Positions 22,140 through 32,563 of a DNA stretch of 64,000 bases are shown piece after piece. This DNA is from Aegilops tauschii subsp. strangulata (taxonomy: Eukaryota; Streptophyta; Magnoliopsida; Poales; Poaceae). The translations under genes were made by a program, and so were the position numbers. Below the pieces are notes generated by a model, which searched no databases, had not been told where the DNA came from, and worked only from the letters and a program-made list of their open reading frames with translations. The stretch spans positions 118,202,318 through 118,266,317 of the forward strand of contig NC_053041.3 in the NCBI RefSeq assembly GCF_002575655.3, read 5' to 3'. Positions within the stretch are counted from its first letter, which is position 1; every line of letters begins with the position of its first letter.

Positions 22140-24559
22140 ATGGACAATACCGGCAGAGAAGGAGAGGAGGCCCTGTTCAACATCATACGCTCATCCCCTC
22201 GCCCAGATGAGTTTGTAGAAGATGACGGCTCGCAATATTTGAACCCTACTAGTGAGGGTATGATATTTGATGAAGATGAGCAAATATATGAAGTCGAGAA
22301 CTATGATGACGAAGGAAATCTTGTTCTTGAAATAACAAAGACCGGCGAGGTATATTTATATAAGCAGACATCTGGTGATCATCACATGTTTTAATTAATT
22401 TGTATATATATTAATGAATCGATCTTTCTTCTTTCGGCCCTCCAGATCAAGCAAATCTTCTAAAAGCAGCAGGACAGTTCGAGGCAACATCCATCAAACC
22501 TACTGGCGAACCGTGCGAACCTAAGAAGAATGCGGGCAAGTTCATTCGTCAGTGCGGAGTGATTGTCAGGGACCAAATCCCGAGCTCCATTTAAGAATGG
22601 AAAAAGGCAGCAAAGGGACATCCAGATGTTACTTTTGTCGACCAAAGAGCAAAACATCGACTTTGGGAATCTCTCATGTCACATTTCATCCTACCAGATC
22701 ATTTCACAGATGCAGATGTGGAGAAAGTCAAGAACGTTGCTCTTAGGAAGATGGCGGTAGCATTCAATTACCACAAGAAAAGTATATGGGTCGCGTACGT
22801 TGAAGGAGGAAAGAAGACTCCAGAACTCAAGGGATCACTGGATAAGGCAAGAGATCACTAGGACGCTTTCGTGAAATTTAAGGAATCAGAAGTAGCTTAG
22901 GAATGGTCGAGAATAAAATAGATCAATGCCACGAAAAAGCAGTGGCACCATAAGCTGGGGCCAGGTGGCTACAAGGTGGCCTGGCATAAGTGGGATCTCG
23001 CTGAGTAAGAGATGGTGGATATAGGGGTCACTCAGTTACATTGAGCTGTCTCCCAGGTCCAGGACTTCGTTCTATGCGCATGGGAGGACGTTGGACCCAA
23101 AGACAGGCAAGGTTTTGGAGCGGGCAAGTCTTAAAGGAGCTGACCTCAGTTGACCTGTTGCAATAGAAGAGGCTCGAACGGGGGTGTTCACGCCCAACAG
23201 AGAGAACGATGAGGTTACGCGCGCCCCGGGAAATCCTGAACACCCAGGAAGAACACGAGGAAAAGGCGTTGTTCCATGGTTTGAGTGGTTTGCGGACTGG
23301 AACGCCGACTACAGAAGCCTTGCGAGGAAGAAGCAGCAGGAGGAGAAGAAGAGGAAGCTGGAGGAGGAGCAGAGGAAGCAGGAAGCAAACCGCCTTCAAG
23401 GCCTAGAATCAAGGCACGCGGAGTTGGCACTCGCTTTCCAACGCCAGCAGCAGCAGATCGACTCACTTAGCCAGGAAAGGGGGTCTCAGCAGCGGTAGTA
23501 GCTATCAGATCTAGCATTGGATAGCACCATCCCATCCATGCCAAGAAGCAGCGTGGGTTCCGCCTCGGGCGATGAGGCACTGCTAGATAGATACCCTGTG
23601 GATGATATCATAGATACGACAAATTGTGAGCTACACTTTAAAATGAAGAACATATCCCTGAAGGTGGCGGACAGTGTTGCTTATACAAATCCCCCGAAGC
23701 TACCTTCCATTGCAATCCGATTCTAGCTGGCTATGCTCGTGTCACGGTTGATGAAGTGGTGGCAAAATATTCGGGGCTAGAGCTTGACATTCCTGGAGGT
23801 GACGACGAGTGCACACTGGGAGAGGCCATACATCGTATCATTGTATGCAGAAAGGATTGCATCATATTTCCAAGGCCACCGACACCGCATCAGCTGGCTC
23901 CTCCTCCAAGTCCGCCACCGCGTTAGCAGACTCCCACTCCTCCAAGTCAGCCACCGCCTCAGCAGACTCCTGCTCCTCAAAGTCCGCCAACGTGTCAGCC
24001 CACTCCTCCTCCTCCAAGTCCGGCATCGTGTCAGCCCACTCCTCCAAGTCCGGCACCGCGTCAGCCCAGTCCTCCTCCTCCAAGTCAAGCACCATGTCAG
24101 CCATCTCCACCGCCTCAGCAGGCTCCGCCGCCTAAGCAACAGTGGAAGAGAGGCGCCGCAGGTACGGCGGCTAGCCGTACAACAACAGGCAAGAAATTCA
24201 GATACGGTCCAAGCCTCAAGCCTCTTCCGAGGTTGCCTTACGACCCGACCGAAGAGAAAAATGACGCCAAAGTGAGGGCCCAATTGAAGGCCTATTTTGG
24301 ACCGAAACCGCCGCCGCCGCCAGAGGAGAAAGTACCTGAGCATGTCATTGACCACTTTATTCGTATGGCTGAACCACCAGCTCCCAAGCATAGGGACTCA
24401 GACTATGAGCATGAAATCAAGAAGTCATATCAAGCACAAAAAAAGGAGTCGAGCTCGAGCTCCAACCAAGCAGCTGCCAAAAAAGTGGGAAAACTGTTCC
24501 CCAGCTGGGAGAACAGGCGGTGCAATGACCCCCCCTCCCGCTCATCGTACCAACACATG
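22140..24559 (+). pseudogene. CACTA-1 second gene (TNPA-like / Transposase_24-like), broken
   Basis: Exon 22140-22349 encodes an acidic N-terminus starting Met-Asp-Asn-Thr and ends at a GT donor. The matching acceptor, AG in CACTA-2, reads GG here (22436-22437). The next part aligns with CACTA-2: KFIRQCGVIVRDQIP and LMSHFILPDHFTDADVEKVK are recognisable, followed by LGPGGYK. A Glu/Lys-rich coiled coil (23320-23490), a proline-rich tandem region (23885-24130) and a final part with LKPLPRLPYDPTEEKNDAK come next. There are many stops (for example at 22592, 22859 and 22897) and frame changes. The Ulp1-like protease end seen in CACTA-2 is absent because the copy stops at about 24560. The protein probably bound the element's repeats; that is family inference. 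Confidence 0.75.
23885..24130 (+). repeat. Proline-rich coding tandem repeats
   Basis: Degenerate units of about 42-45 bp built on CCTCCTCCAAGTC, CACCGCG and TCAGC encode Pro/Ser/Gln-rich peptide. They lie inside the broken second gene of CACTA-1. Confidence 0.75.
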
Positions 24560-25267
24560 TGAGTATCGGCGCCGATTAGCTGGTAATAACCGAAGATCAT
24601 AGAAGGATGGCTGAAGAGGCCGGTGTCTTTACAGACAATTGATATACAAATTTCCCACGTTGTCCTAAGTTTTCAGAATTGTTGGAGTAAAAGAAGTATG
24701 TTATTCTGCAGATCATTACATACATGTTGCTGTTTGAAAACATAAAGTTTTCTATCATTATCTGAATTGTTCTGGGAAGTCAGAACGTCATAAAATGATG
24801 AAGTTTTTCTGAAGTAAGCAACAACAAATTTTCTACGGTGTGCTATTTTTTCAAATAGTTTGGAGTTAGAGAAGTATGGATCTTCTTGCATTCTTTACAG
24901 ACTGTCCTATCTTGCATTCATTTGTAGTGCTTTTCAATTTCAGGGCCATTTAGCTACTAAAAATAGCAAATGAAGTCCTACATAATGCATGAAATATTTT
25001 ATTTGGACAATAATATTTCTTTGCATTTCAAATGCCAAAACACATAAGTGCCCTAACTATTACAAATATTCCCTCCGGTTTGTCCGACGTGGGACTTTCC
25101 AGATATATAAGTCCGGAAACTCACTAGAGAAGAAAGTGATGACGGTGAAGCCGGTTACATCCCATATTGGGATCTTGGGGTATAAAAAAATTTCTTCACG
25201 TGTGTCCCTTTGTGCGGTAACCATGGACAATCTTCGTCATTTAACAGAATGCTCGGGTCAATATTCA

Positions 25268-28248
25268 CTATGAAGGGAGCAATTTCATGAAACTTTTCAT
25301 AATCCTCTTATAAGTCTGTATTGTCCTCCACTCCCACGATGTTTCTTTTCCCTAAAAGAACTATGTGGCGCTTTGGCTCATCGTATGATGTATTTGCTTC
25401 CTTATATTTTCTTTTTCTCAGCTTGGTAGACATGTCCTTCACATAGAAAACATGCGCCACATCATTGGCTTGGACGAATGGTTCGTCTGTGTACACAAGA
25501 TCGTTGAGATCCACTGTTGTCATTCCGTACTGCGGGTCTTCCTTTACCCGGCCTCCTGTCAGATTGACCCATTTGCACTGAAACAAAGGGACCTTCAAAC
25601 CACGTCCATAGTCAAGTTCCCATATCTCCTCTATGTAACCATAATATGTGTCATTTGGCCTATTGGTGTTTGCTGCATCAAAGCAGACACCATTGTTTTG
25701 GTTGGTGCTCTTTTTATCTTGGGCGATCATGTAAAATGTATTCCCATTTATCTCGTACCCTTGGAAAGTCAATATAGTCAAAGATGGTAACTCGGACAGC
25801 AAGCACATCTCATCTACAACATTGTCGTCATGCATGAGACGTGTCTGCAACCAACCGACGAAAGTCCCCGTTTGTTCACGTATAATCCAATCGTCAGACA
25901 GCTCCGGGTGTTTGGAGTGTAGAATATTCTTGTGTTCCTCGATATACTGAGCCACCAAGGAAGAATTTTGTAGAACTGTGTAGTGTGCTTGCGCCCAAGA
26001 ATGCTCGGCCATACATATTACTTGGTCCCTTTCTAGCGTGCCTTTTCCACCCAGTCTGCCCTCATGCCGCGATTCTGGAACACCAATCGGTCAGAAATAA
26101 AGTCAACACAAAACTCAATGTCATCCTCATTTTCATGGACCTTGGAGATGCTTCCTTCTGGCCTAGCACGGTTATGAACATATTTCGTTAAGACTCCCAT
26201 AAACATCTCAAAGGGGAACAAATTGTGTAGAAATACAGGACCCAGAATGGCATTCTCGTTGACTAGGTGAACTAGGACATGCGTCATGATATTGAAGAAG
26301 GATGGTGGGAACACCAACTTGAAATTGACAAGACATTGCACCAAATCATTCTGTAAACTTGGTACGATTACAGGATCGATTAGCTTCTATGAGATTACAT
26401 TGAGGACTGCACATAGCTTCACAATGACTAATTGAACATTTTCCAGTAGAAGCCCCCTCAATGCAACCGGAAGTAGTTGCATCATAATCACATGGTAGTC
26501 ATGAGACTTTAGGTTCTGAAACTTTTTCTCTGCCATATTTATTATTACCTTTATATTCGACGAGAAGCCAGACGGGACCTTCATACTGAGCAGGCATTCA
26601 AAGAAGATTTCCTTCTCTTCTTTGGTAAGAGCGTAGCTGGCATGACCCTGATACTACTTTGGATGCATGTCGTCTTTTCCGTGCATACGTTGCTGGTCCT
26701 CCTGTGCCTTCGTTGTATCTTTTGTCTTCCAATACATGCCCAAGAAGCCTAGCAGGTTCACGCAAAGATTCTTCATCATGTGCATCACGTTGATTGTAGA
26801 GCGGACCTCTAGGTCTTTCCAATAGGGTAGGTCCCAAAATATAGATTTCTTCTTCCACATGGGTGCGCGTCCGTCATCGTCATTCGGAACAGATTGTCCG
26901 CGAGCACCCTTTCCAAAGATTACTTTTAAATCCTCGACCATATCAAGTATATCATTACCAGTATGGTGGCGATGCCTCTTTCGGTGATCTGCCACACCTT
27001 TCAAATGGTCTTGGAAGAAATCGACGATGTCCCAGATACACATTCTTCTTACATATATCCAAATATATAATGTTGGTATCATCTAAAAAGTGTGTGCATG
27101 CGTGGTATCCTTTTGTTTGTCTGTCCTGAAAGATTACTGAGAGCAGGCCAATCATTGATGGTTACAAACAACAACACATGTTGGTCAAATTCCTCATGTT
27201 TGTGCCCATCCCACACACGTACAACTTTTTCATTCCACAGCTGTAAAAGTTCTTTAACTAACGGCCTGAGGTACACATCAATGTCGTTGCCGGGTTTCTT
27301 AGGGCCTTCTTACGGTCTTCTTTGTGCCATCGTATCAACCTGGCATGCTCTTTATTTTGGAACAAACGTTTCAACTGTGGTATTATAGGAGCATACCACA
27401 TCACTTTGGCACGAATCTTCTTCCTGGGGTGCTCACCCCCAACATCACCAGGGTCATTGCGACTGATCTTATAGCGCAATGCACCGCATACTGGGCATGC
27501 ATTCAAATCCTCATACTCACCGCGGTAGAGGATGCAGTCATTAGGGCATGCATGTATCTTCTGCACCTCTAATCCTAGACGGCAGACAGCTTTCTTTGCT
27601 TCGTACGTACCGTTGGGCAATTCGTTGTCCTTTGAAAGCATCATCTTTAACATTATCAGCAACTTTTCAAATCCCTTGTCAGATACACCATTCTCTGCCT
27701 TCCATTGCTGCAATTCCAGTGTGGTACCCAGATTTTTCTTGTCATCTTCGCAATTTGGTACAACAATTTCTTGTGATCCTCTAACATGCGCTGCAACTTC
27801 AGCTCCTCCTTTTGACTTGCGCAGTTTCTCTTTGCATCGGCAATGGTCCAACCAAGATCTTCAGCAGGCTCATCTGATGCCTATTCTTCAGCTTCTTCCC
27901 CCATTGCCGGCTCAGCTTCTTCCTCCATTGTAGTACCATCGTATTCAGGGAACCCATGGCCAGGATAGCTGTCATCATCCTCTTCTTCTTCATTCTCTTC
28001 CATTAGAACCACTCTTTCTCCGTGCTTGGTCCAACAGTTATAGCCAGACATGAAACCGAACGTAAACAGGTGGACGTGAATGGTTCTTGAATTAGAGTAA
28101 TTTTGATCATTCTTACAGACAACACATGGACAATACATAAAACCATATGGCTGCTGGTTTGCCTCAGCCGTAAGCAGAAAACTATGCACGCCATTAATAA
28201 ACTGGGGAGAGCATCGGTCATCGTACATTCATTGTCGCTCATCTTCAT
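25268..28248 (-). pseudogene. CACTA-3 TNP2-like transposase, broken
   Basis: The start is near 28248 (Met-Lys-Met-Ser). The WTKHGER motif, HACPNDCILYRGEYEDLNA, the DUF4218-like (about 26590-26100) and DUF4216-like regions (about 25790-25430) are all readable. A frame change lies next to the start codon, with others near 27860, 27100 and 26660. A deletion of about 250 bp at about 27310 joins the RWHKEDRKK region directly to the GP.K.PGNDIDVYL region, removing the DGMNPFG-type motif thought to hold a catalytic Asp. The copy therefore could not encode an active transposase. Confidence 0.9.
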
Positions 28249-28321
28249 TACACAACACCGAAGAAACCAAATTAATAAAAGTTCATACACACTTATTCTC
28301 ATAAAACAACATACAAACTCT

Positions 28322-28626
28322 CTAGCTAAAGCATTTAAATGCAACAACAAATACGATCAAGATCGCAACTAAGGTGGCAATTGATCCAACAGCATAATGA
28401 TACCAACCCTCATTATCAGTGGCATATTTGCTAATCTTTCTAATATTCAAGCGCATTGCATCCATCTTGATCTTGTGATCATCGACGGCATCGGCAACAT
28501 ACAACTCCAGTTTCATCTTCTCTTCTTCAATTCTTTTCAAAAAAAATTCAAATACTCATTTTTCTTTTTCAACTAAATTTAACTTCTCGACAAGAGGATC
28601 GGTTGCAATTTCCGGTTCACATACCT
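28322..28626 (-). CDS. Small CACTA-3 upstream gene, last exon, predicted membrane anchor
   Basis: On the minus strand, after a TAG acceptor near 28627, the frame reads EVCEPEIATDPLVEKLN and, past one in-frame TGA (about 28555), KRIEEEKMKLEL (charged, probably helical), ending with YHYAVGSIATLVAILIVFVV and a short tail before the stop. The last 20-odd residues form one clear hydrophobic segment, as in a tail-anchored protein. A candidate upstream exon lies near 28712-28770 and another near 28870-28930, both followed by GT donors. The gene ends about 75 bp before the transposase start, in the same orientation. CACTA-1 keeps only its last codons (5048-5056); CACTA-2 lacks it. I recall similar peptides in cereal transposon-derived predictions; no function is known to me. 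Confidence 0.5.
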
Positions 28627-29250
28627 CCTAGATAAAAATATCTATGTCAACTTGATGGGCATAATTGTCATAAACACGAAATGAAACAAATAGTTATAAA
28701 AGATAATATACCACATCCGAATCATAAACCAGACGAGGGCCGATGAGGACGGAGATGACAACCATGCCACTATGCATAATAAACAACGTATGGGTAAAAA
28801 AAATATACAAGTAACTATCTACATCACACAAACATTATTTTTTTTATAAAAATGATAAGAACAGGAGGCTCACCAAGGGGGTGCCGGTGATGGGATGGTG
28901 CTCGCAATCGACGGTGGTTAGGACGGGGACGGGAAGGCACTATGTAAACTACACATACATATGCAAACTAAGAAGTTAATTTGAGCTCAAATTGCATATA
29001 AATCAAATAAAATACCACATATAATTACTCCCAAACTAAAACCCACAAATCACTATACTTATAGAGCATTCCAAGAGCTAATCTAACATGAGAGATGAAA
29101 GGACAAAGTAGCTAACCTTTGTGAACACTTGGATGGATGGGGTGCCTTCAAATCTCGACAAATTTTGGCAAAAATGGAGATGAGCTCGAGCATGAGGGGA
29201 AGAAAACAAAGAGGAGGGGAAAACAGGATAGCTTCGGCTCGGGCTGGACG
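28627..29250 (-). other. CACTA-3 leader region with candidate upstream exons
   Basis: No long open frame. On the minus strand, blocks near 29150-29220, 28870-28930 and 28712-28770 have coding-like composition and end in GT donor-like steps, consistent with short exons of the small upstream gene. Exon borders cannot be fixed from this copy alone. Confidence 0.35.
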
Positions 29251-29257
29251 AAGCACT

Positions 29258-29265
29258 ATATATAG
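29258..29265 (-). promoter_or_regulatory. TATA box of CACTA-3
   Basis: TATATATA lies just inside the last subterminal hairpin, about 300 bp from the terminus, in the same place as TATATATA at about 37489 in CACTA-2. Confidence 0.55.
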
Positions 29266-29272
29266 TGATATT

Positions 29273-29562
29273 TTTAGTCCCGGTTGGTTATACAAACCGG
29301 GACTAAAGGTGCACCTCTAGTCCCGATTTGTGTAACCAACCGGGACTAAATGTGCTCATGGGGGTCCAAGCCTGCCACAGGCCTGCCACCACCCTTTTAG
29401 TCCCAGTTCGTGACACAAACCGGGACGAGAGGCACGCCACAAAACGGGACTAATGATGCACGCCCCCTAGCCGTTGGAACCGGGACTAATGGTCACATTA
29501 GTTCCGGGCCATTATCAAACAGGGACTAATTGGTCTCACGTAAAGTCGTTTTTCTACTAGTG
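29273..29562 (-). repeat. CACTA-3 terminal and subterminal repeats
   Basis: The terminus CACTAGTAG (29554-29562, minus strand) is followed by several inverted pairs of AGTCCCGGTTGG and CCGGGACTAAA between 29273 and 29530. These arrays are the presumed binding sites for the element's second protein. Confidence 0.85.
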
Positions 29563-30405
29563 GCACATTCATTGTTGGATAAAGCTAAGGGGTGATATGT
29601 GTGACACGACATGGTGCGTTCATGAATAATCTTTGAACATCCGGTTAATCTTGTTGAATTTGAATTATTGTTGTAATAGACTTATTTGCATGCTATGTAT
29701 GGATGATTTATGCTATTTTCTATTCAAACTCCGTTGAATTCCGTCATGTTACATAAATTTCGTCCGGTAATTAAAACTCGGCTTGAAATGTATAAAAAAA
29801 TGTTAAATGGCTGCCTTCCGCATCTGTATCTATGGACAGACCCCTGTCCACAGACGGATGTGATGTCCGATTTATGGGTGAGAATTAGAGATGCTCTAAC
29901 CCAATACTGCACAGGCAACAACGATTAACAACAACACATAGCATGGCCAATCAAAGTCTCCACGGTTTCCACAGTACGTGGGACGGGATCCAGAACCATG
30001 CCGGCCCGGGCCGTCGCCGGTTTCCACCGATTCGCGAAAGCCACTGCGCTGCCGGCCACGCAGCCTCCATGTTCGCGCGCGCGGGGGGCTGGAAGAAACC
30101 CCTGTTGCGGGAGGGCCTATGCAGTGTGACCACGGGTGCCAGCTCCATCCGAGAGCCGGAGAGCAGGGGGCAGAGGGCAACCAACGCGCGCCGCACGTCG
30201 AGATGAAAAATGGGGTGATCATCTGGCTGCTGGCTCAATTATTGGCGCGAAAGCATGATCCTGTGTCTTGGGGGTAATGGGGCAGCGCGATGTCGATCGA
30301 GGTCGCCGGATGTGACGGATGCGTACGTCGTGCAAGATCTTCCGCACAGTGGCGTGATCATGAGCATGCCGAATTTCAGACACAAGGACGTGCATGTACA
30401 ATGTT
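29563..30405. other. Non-repetitive-looking flank, no gene
   Basis: I see no gene with recognisable domains. The part 29945-30055 resembles 35968-36060 in the same orientation. A small group of overlapping GC-rich frames (29896-30277) occurs on both strands and is not supported as coding. The 3' end includes the left TSD copy (30391-30405) of the following retroposon. Confidence 0.5.
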
Positions 30406-30930
30406 CCGAAAAAGGCTTTCGCCCCGTTTTATATATAAAGCACCAAACCACAAGCATCCAGTACAACCATACGCCACGCCACTGCCCCGAAGACAGGATA
30501 CAAAGGCGCTGAACGCAGCAACACCAATCCTAGCACTACCGCCCCGAAGATATGAAGCTACATATGACGAACCATGCGCTCCAAGGCGGCGCCTTCAGGA
30601 AGGATACGACGCCGGAGCGCCGCCACCGCCCGATCCAAGGATCAGAGTTTCCCCCGGAGCCGCATGACGGGCAATGAAAGCCGCGACGATGCCTTCAAGA
30701 AGGGAACGATCATCGCCGCCGCCGGTTCGTCCGAAGATAGAGCAGGTTTTCACCTCGGCCAACAATCACCGCCACCGAACGCCACACCCCGGCAACCACG
30801 CCGCCCACACGACCATGGTGACTGGGCAGCACCAAGGCACGGGCTTTATCCAAGAGCACCGCGCAACCACCACCACCAGGGCCGCCGCCCCAGCATCCAA
30901 GACCTCGACGCTACCTCACCCGTGACCCGC
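30406..30930 (-). mobile_element. Short retroposon, 525 bp, 15 bp TSD
   Basis: Identical 15-mers TGCATGTACAATGTT flank it at 30391-30405 and 30931-30945. The body is collinear with the first 515 bp of the larger element at 49401-50989. The left end (CCGAAAAAGGCTTTCGCC, then a TTTATATATAAA palindrome) is common to both and is taken as the 3' end, with the right side variably truncated as in target-primed retroposition. There is no poly(A) tail and no enzyme gene, so it is a non-autonomous non-LTR retroposon. Confidence 0.8.
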
Positions 30931-31040
30931 TGCATGTACAATGTTTGTGGCAAACTTTTCTAATACTGCTGCTCACGTCGGTGGCACAAATGGAATGCAC
31001 CAGGGGCAACCATGCTACGCTTGGCATGACGAAACCCAGC

Positions 31041-31335
31041 ATTAGGCTGGTGTCTCTATTAACGACTGTTGATGTGTGTGTTGCTACTGGTCGGTCCGCT
31101 CAACCTGGTGGCTGACCGGCAAAAAGCGCACATGTCAACGTTTTCTCCCGAAGAAATTGACAATGGGTCAAGTCAGAGCGTGGTTCAGTACATGCTCCCT
31201 CTGCGCACGACGACATTCTTCAGGATGCAGTCAAAGAACGCTGCGATGCTAGACAAGGCGCACGGGATGTACACTGTAGAGGCGTGACACTAATCGTTCG
31301 TTCCTGGATGTCTCCCACTCCCATATTCTCAAGGT
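31041..31335 (+). repeat. Duplicated unidentified segment, copy A
   Basis: Roughly 65-70 percent like copy B at 32219-32507 by eye. Both start TTAGGCTGG. In copy A an open frame (31069-31287) contains LNLVADRQK, SSQSVVQYML and FRMQSKNAAML; copy B keeps ADRQK, RQSVSQYML and FTMQSKKVVML in a frame of its own. Matching wording in both suggests a decayed exon or a shared repeat. I do not recognise it. Confidence 0.5.
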
Positions 31336-32218
31336 GGCACTGATCTTTTTTCTTTGTGTGTATGTGGGGGGTGCATTGCTCTCTTCTTGCGTTGTCTTTG
31401 CTCACAGTAGGCCCTCGGGAGAAAGCTGGTCAACACCTTGATAGAGAAAACATACACACTCGAGATTGGTCATCCTCGTATATGTATGTACATGAATTAG
31501 TAATAATGTATCTTATGGTTGCTAGGATTTTATTCCATGAGATATTGTTTGGGCGGAAGGTCTTCACTTATGACCATCTGTAATGGTACACAACCAGACC
31601 ATGTGCCAGCTTTAGAATCTATTTTTTGCTGCGTCTTGCGAACGAGCCGACTCATTCAAATACCCCCCCCCCCCCCTCTCTTACTCTCTGTCTCCCTCTT
31701 GCGTGTAGACTTTTGGTGGGCCTCAAGATCATGTTGTTGGAACAGTTAACTCCTAGTGGGTCTACTATTAGAACACGCGGTACACTACGCTACTGTCAAA
31801 TAAAAACTTCTACCATGCATCCAAGATCATCCTGCTGAAAATAGATCACGGGACCAGGTTTACCATTAGACGCGGGGGCGGTGCTCTCGACCGATGCGCC
31901 GCTTCATTCTCGGCTCTAGTATGAGGTCGCGTCCGCTCCGGGCCGACATGAATACGGCGATGGCGCTCTGGAGCAGCGCTGACTGGCATGAATGTGCGGC
32001 AACTGCTTCATGCATGAAAGCAAGAGGGTTTTGGGTGGGTCCAAGGTGTTTATAGCATAAGTGGCAGCAGCCCGGACACCTGCGGAGCCCCTCTGGTTGC
32101 CCTCTGGCTTGTAGGAAAATGGACGTCCGGACCGGTTCGCAGACGGATAAGGTACACTGTCGGATAAAAATTTGCGTCTGGACCGCTCGATTCAAATGGA
32201 TGCGGATGGTCGATGCCC
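31336..32218. other. No gene recognised; includes a poly(C) run
   Basis: The region is mixed in composition. A run of 14 C is at 31663-31676. The GC-rich part 31866-32210 has an open minus-strand frame of 109 codons with no recognisable features. Confidence 0.4.
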
Positions 32219-32507
32219 TTAGGCTGGCATTTCTACGGACCTAGTGTCTTGCTACTCATCTGCCCGGTCAACCTCGAGGCGGACAGACAAAAAAAAACCA
32301 CATCTCAACACTTTCTCTGGACCAAACTTACCATTATACTGAGACAGAGTGTATCACAGTACATGCTATTTCTACTCCGCACGATTACATGTTTCACGAT
32401 GCAGTCAAAGAAAGTTGTGATGCTGAGCAAGGGGGGCGGCCTGTACATTTTTGATTCATTAGACTAAGTATTCATTTTTGGATGTCTCTTACTCTCATAG
32501 TCTGAAG
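32219..32507 (+). repeat. Duplicated unidentified segment, copy B
   Basis: The partner of copy A, described there. It is more decayed and ends just before a TC microsatellite. Confidence 0.5.
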
Positions 32508-32512
32508 GTAAG

Positions 32513-32513
<1 letters not shown>

Positions 32514-32560
<47 letters not shown>
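32514..32560. repeat. (TC)n microsatellite
   Basis: About 23 perfect TC dinucleotides. Confidence 0.95.

Positions 32561-32563
<3 letters not shown>

Larger units (their letters stand above)
5018..24600 (+). mobile_element. CACTA-1: truncated CACTA (En/Spm) element, split by an LTR element
   Basis: The segment holds, in order, a broken TNP2-type transposase (5168-8492), a block of roughly 330 bp tandem repeats (8609-9895), an A-rich stretch, a promoter-like block with TTTAGTCCCGG hairpins (10427-10600), introns made of simple and tandem repeats, and a degraded second gene (12352-24559). The order matches the complete element at 37126-48219. The left terminus is missing: homology to the other copies starts at about 5050, just before the transposase. 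The right part stops after the proline-rich region of the second gene, where an inverted second copy (CACTA-3) begins. The exact junction lies between 24560 and 24925. A 9.1 kb LTR element sits inside at 12583-21704. Confidence 0.8.
24600..29562 (-). mobile_element. CACTA-3: 3'-truncated CACTA element, inverted relative to CACTA-1
   Basis: The right end (29562) is a CACTA 5' terminus: on the minus strand it reads CACTAGTAGAAAAACG and is followed inward by TTTAGTCCCGG-type repeats, a TATA box, a small multi-exon gene and a broken TNP2 transposase. After the transposase (below 25268) it keeps the post-transposase spacer and a piece of one 330 bp repeat unit, then stops between 24560 and 24925 where CACTA-1 begins. 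The second gene is missing. The three bases after the terminus are GCA, but with no left terminus a TSD cannot be confirmed. Confidence 0.85.

Noticed and set aside
29896..30277. Overlapping GC-rich frames on both strands
   Set aside because: Coding-like length occurs in several frames at once and no motif is recognisable.
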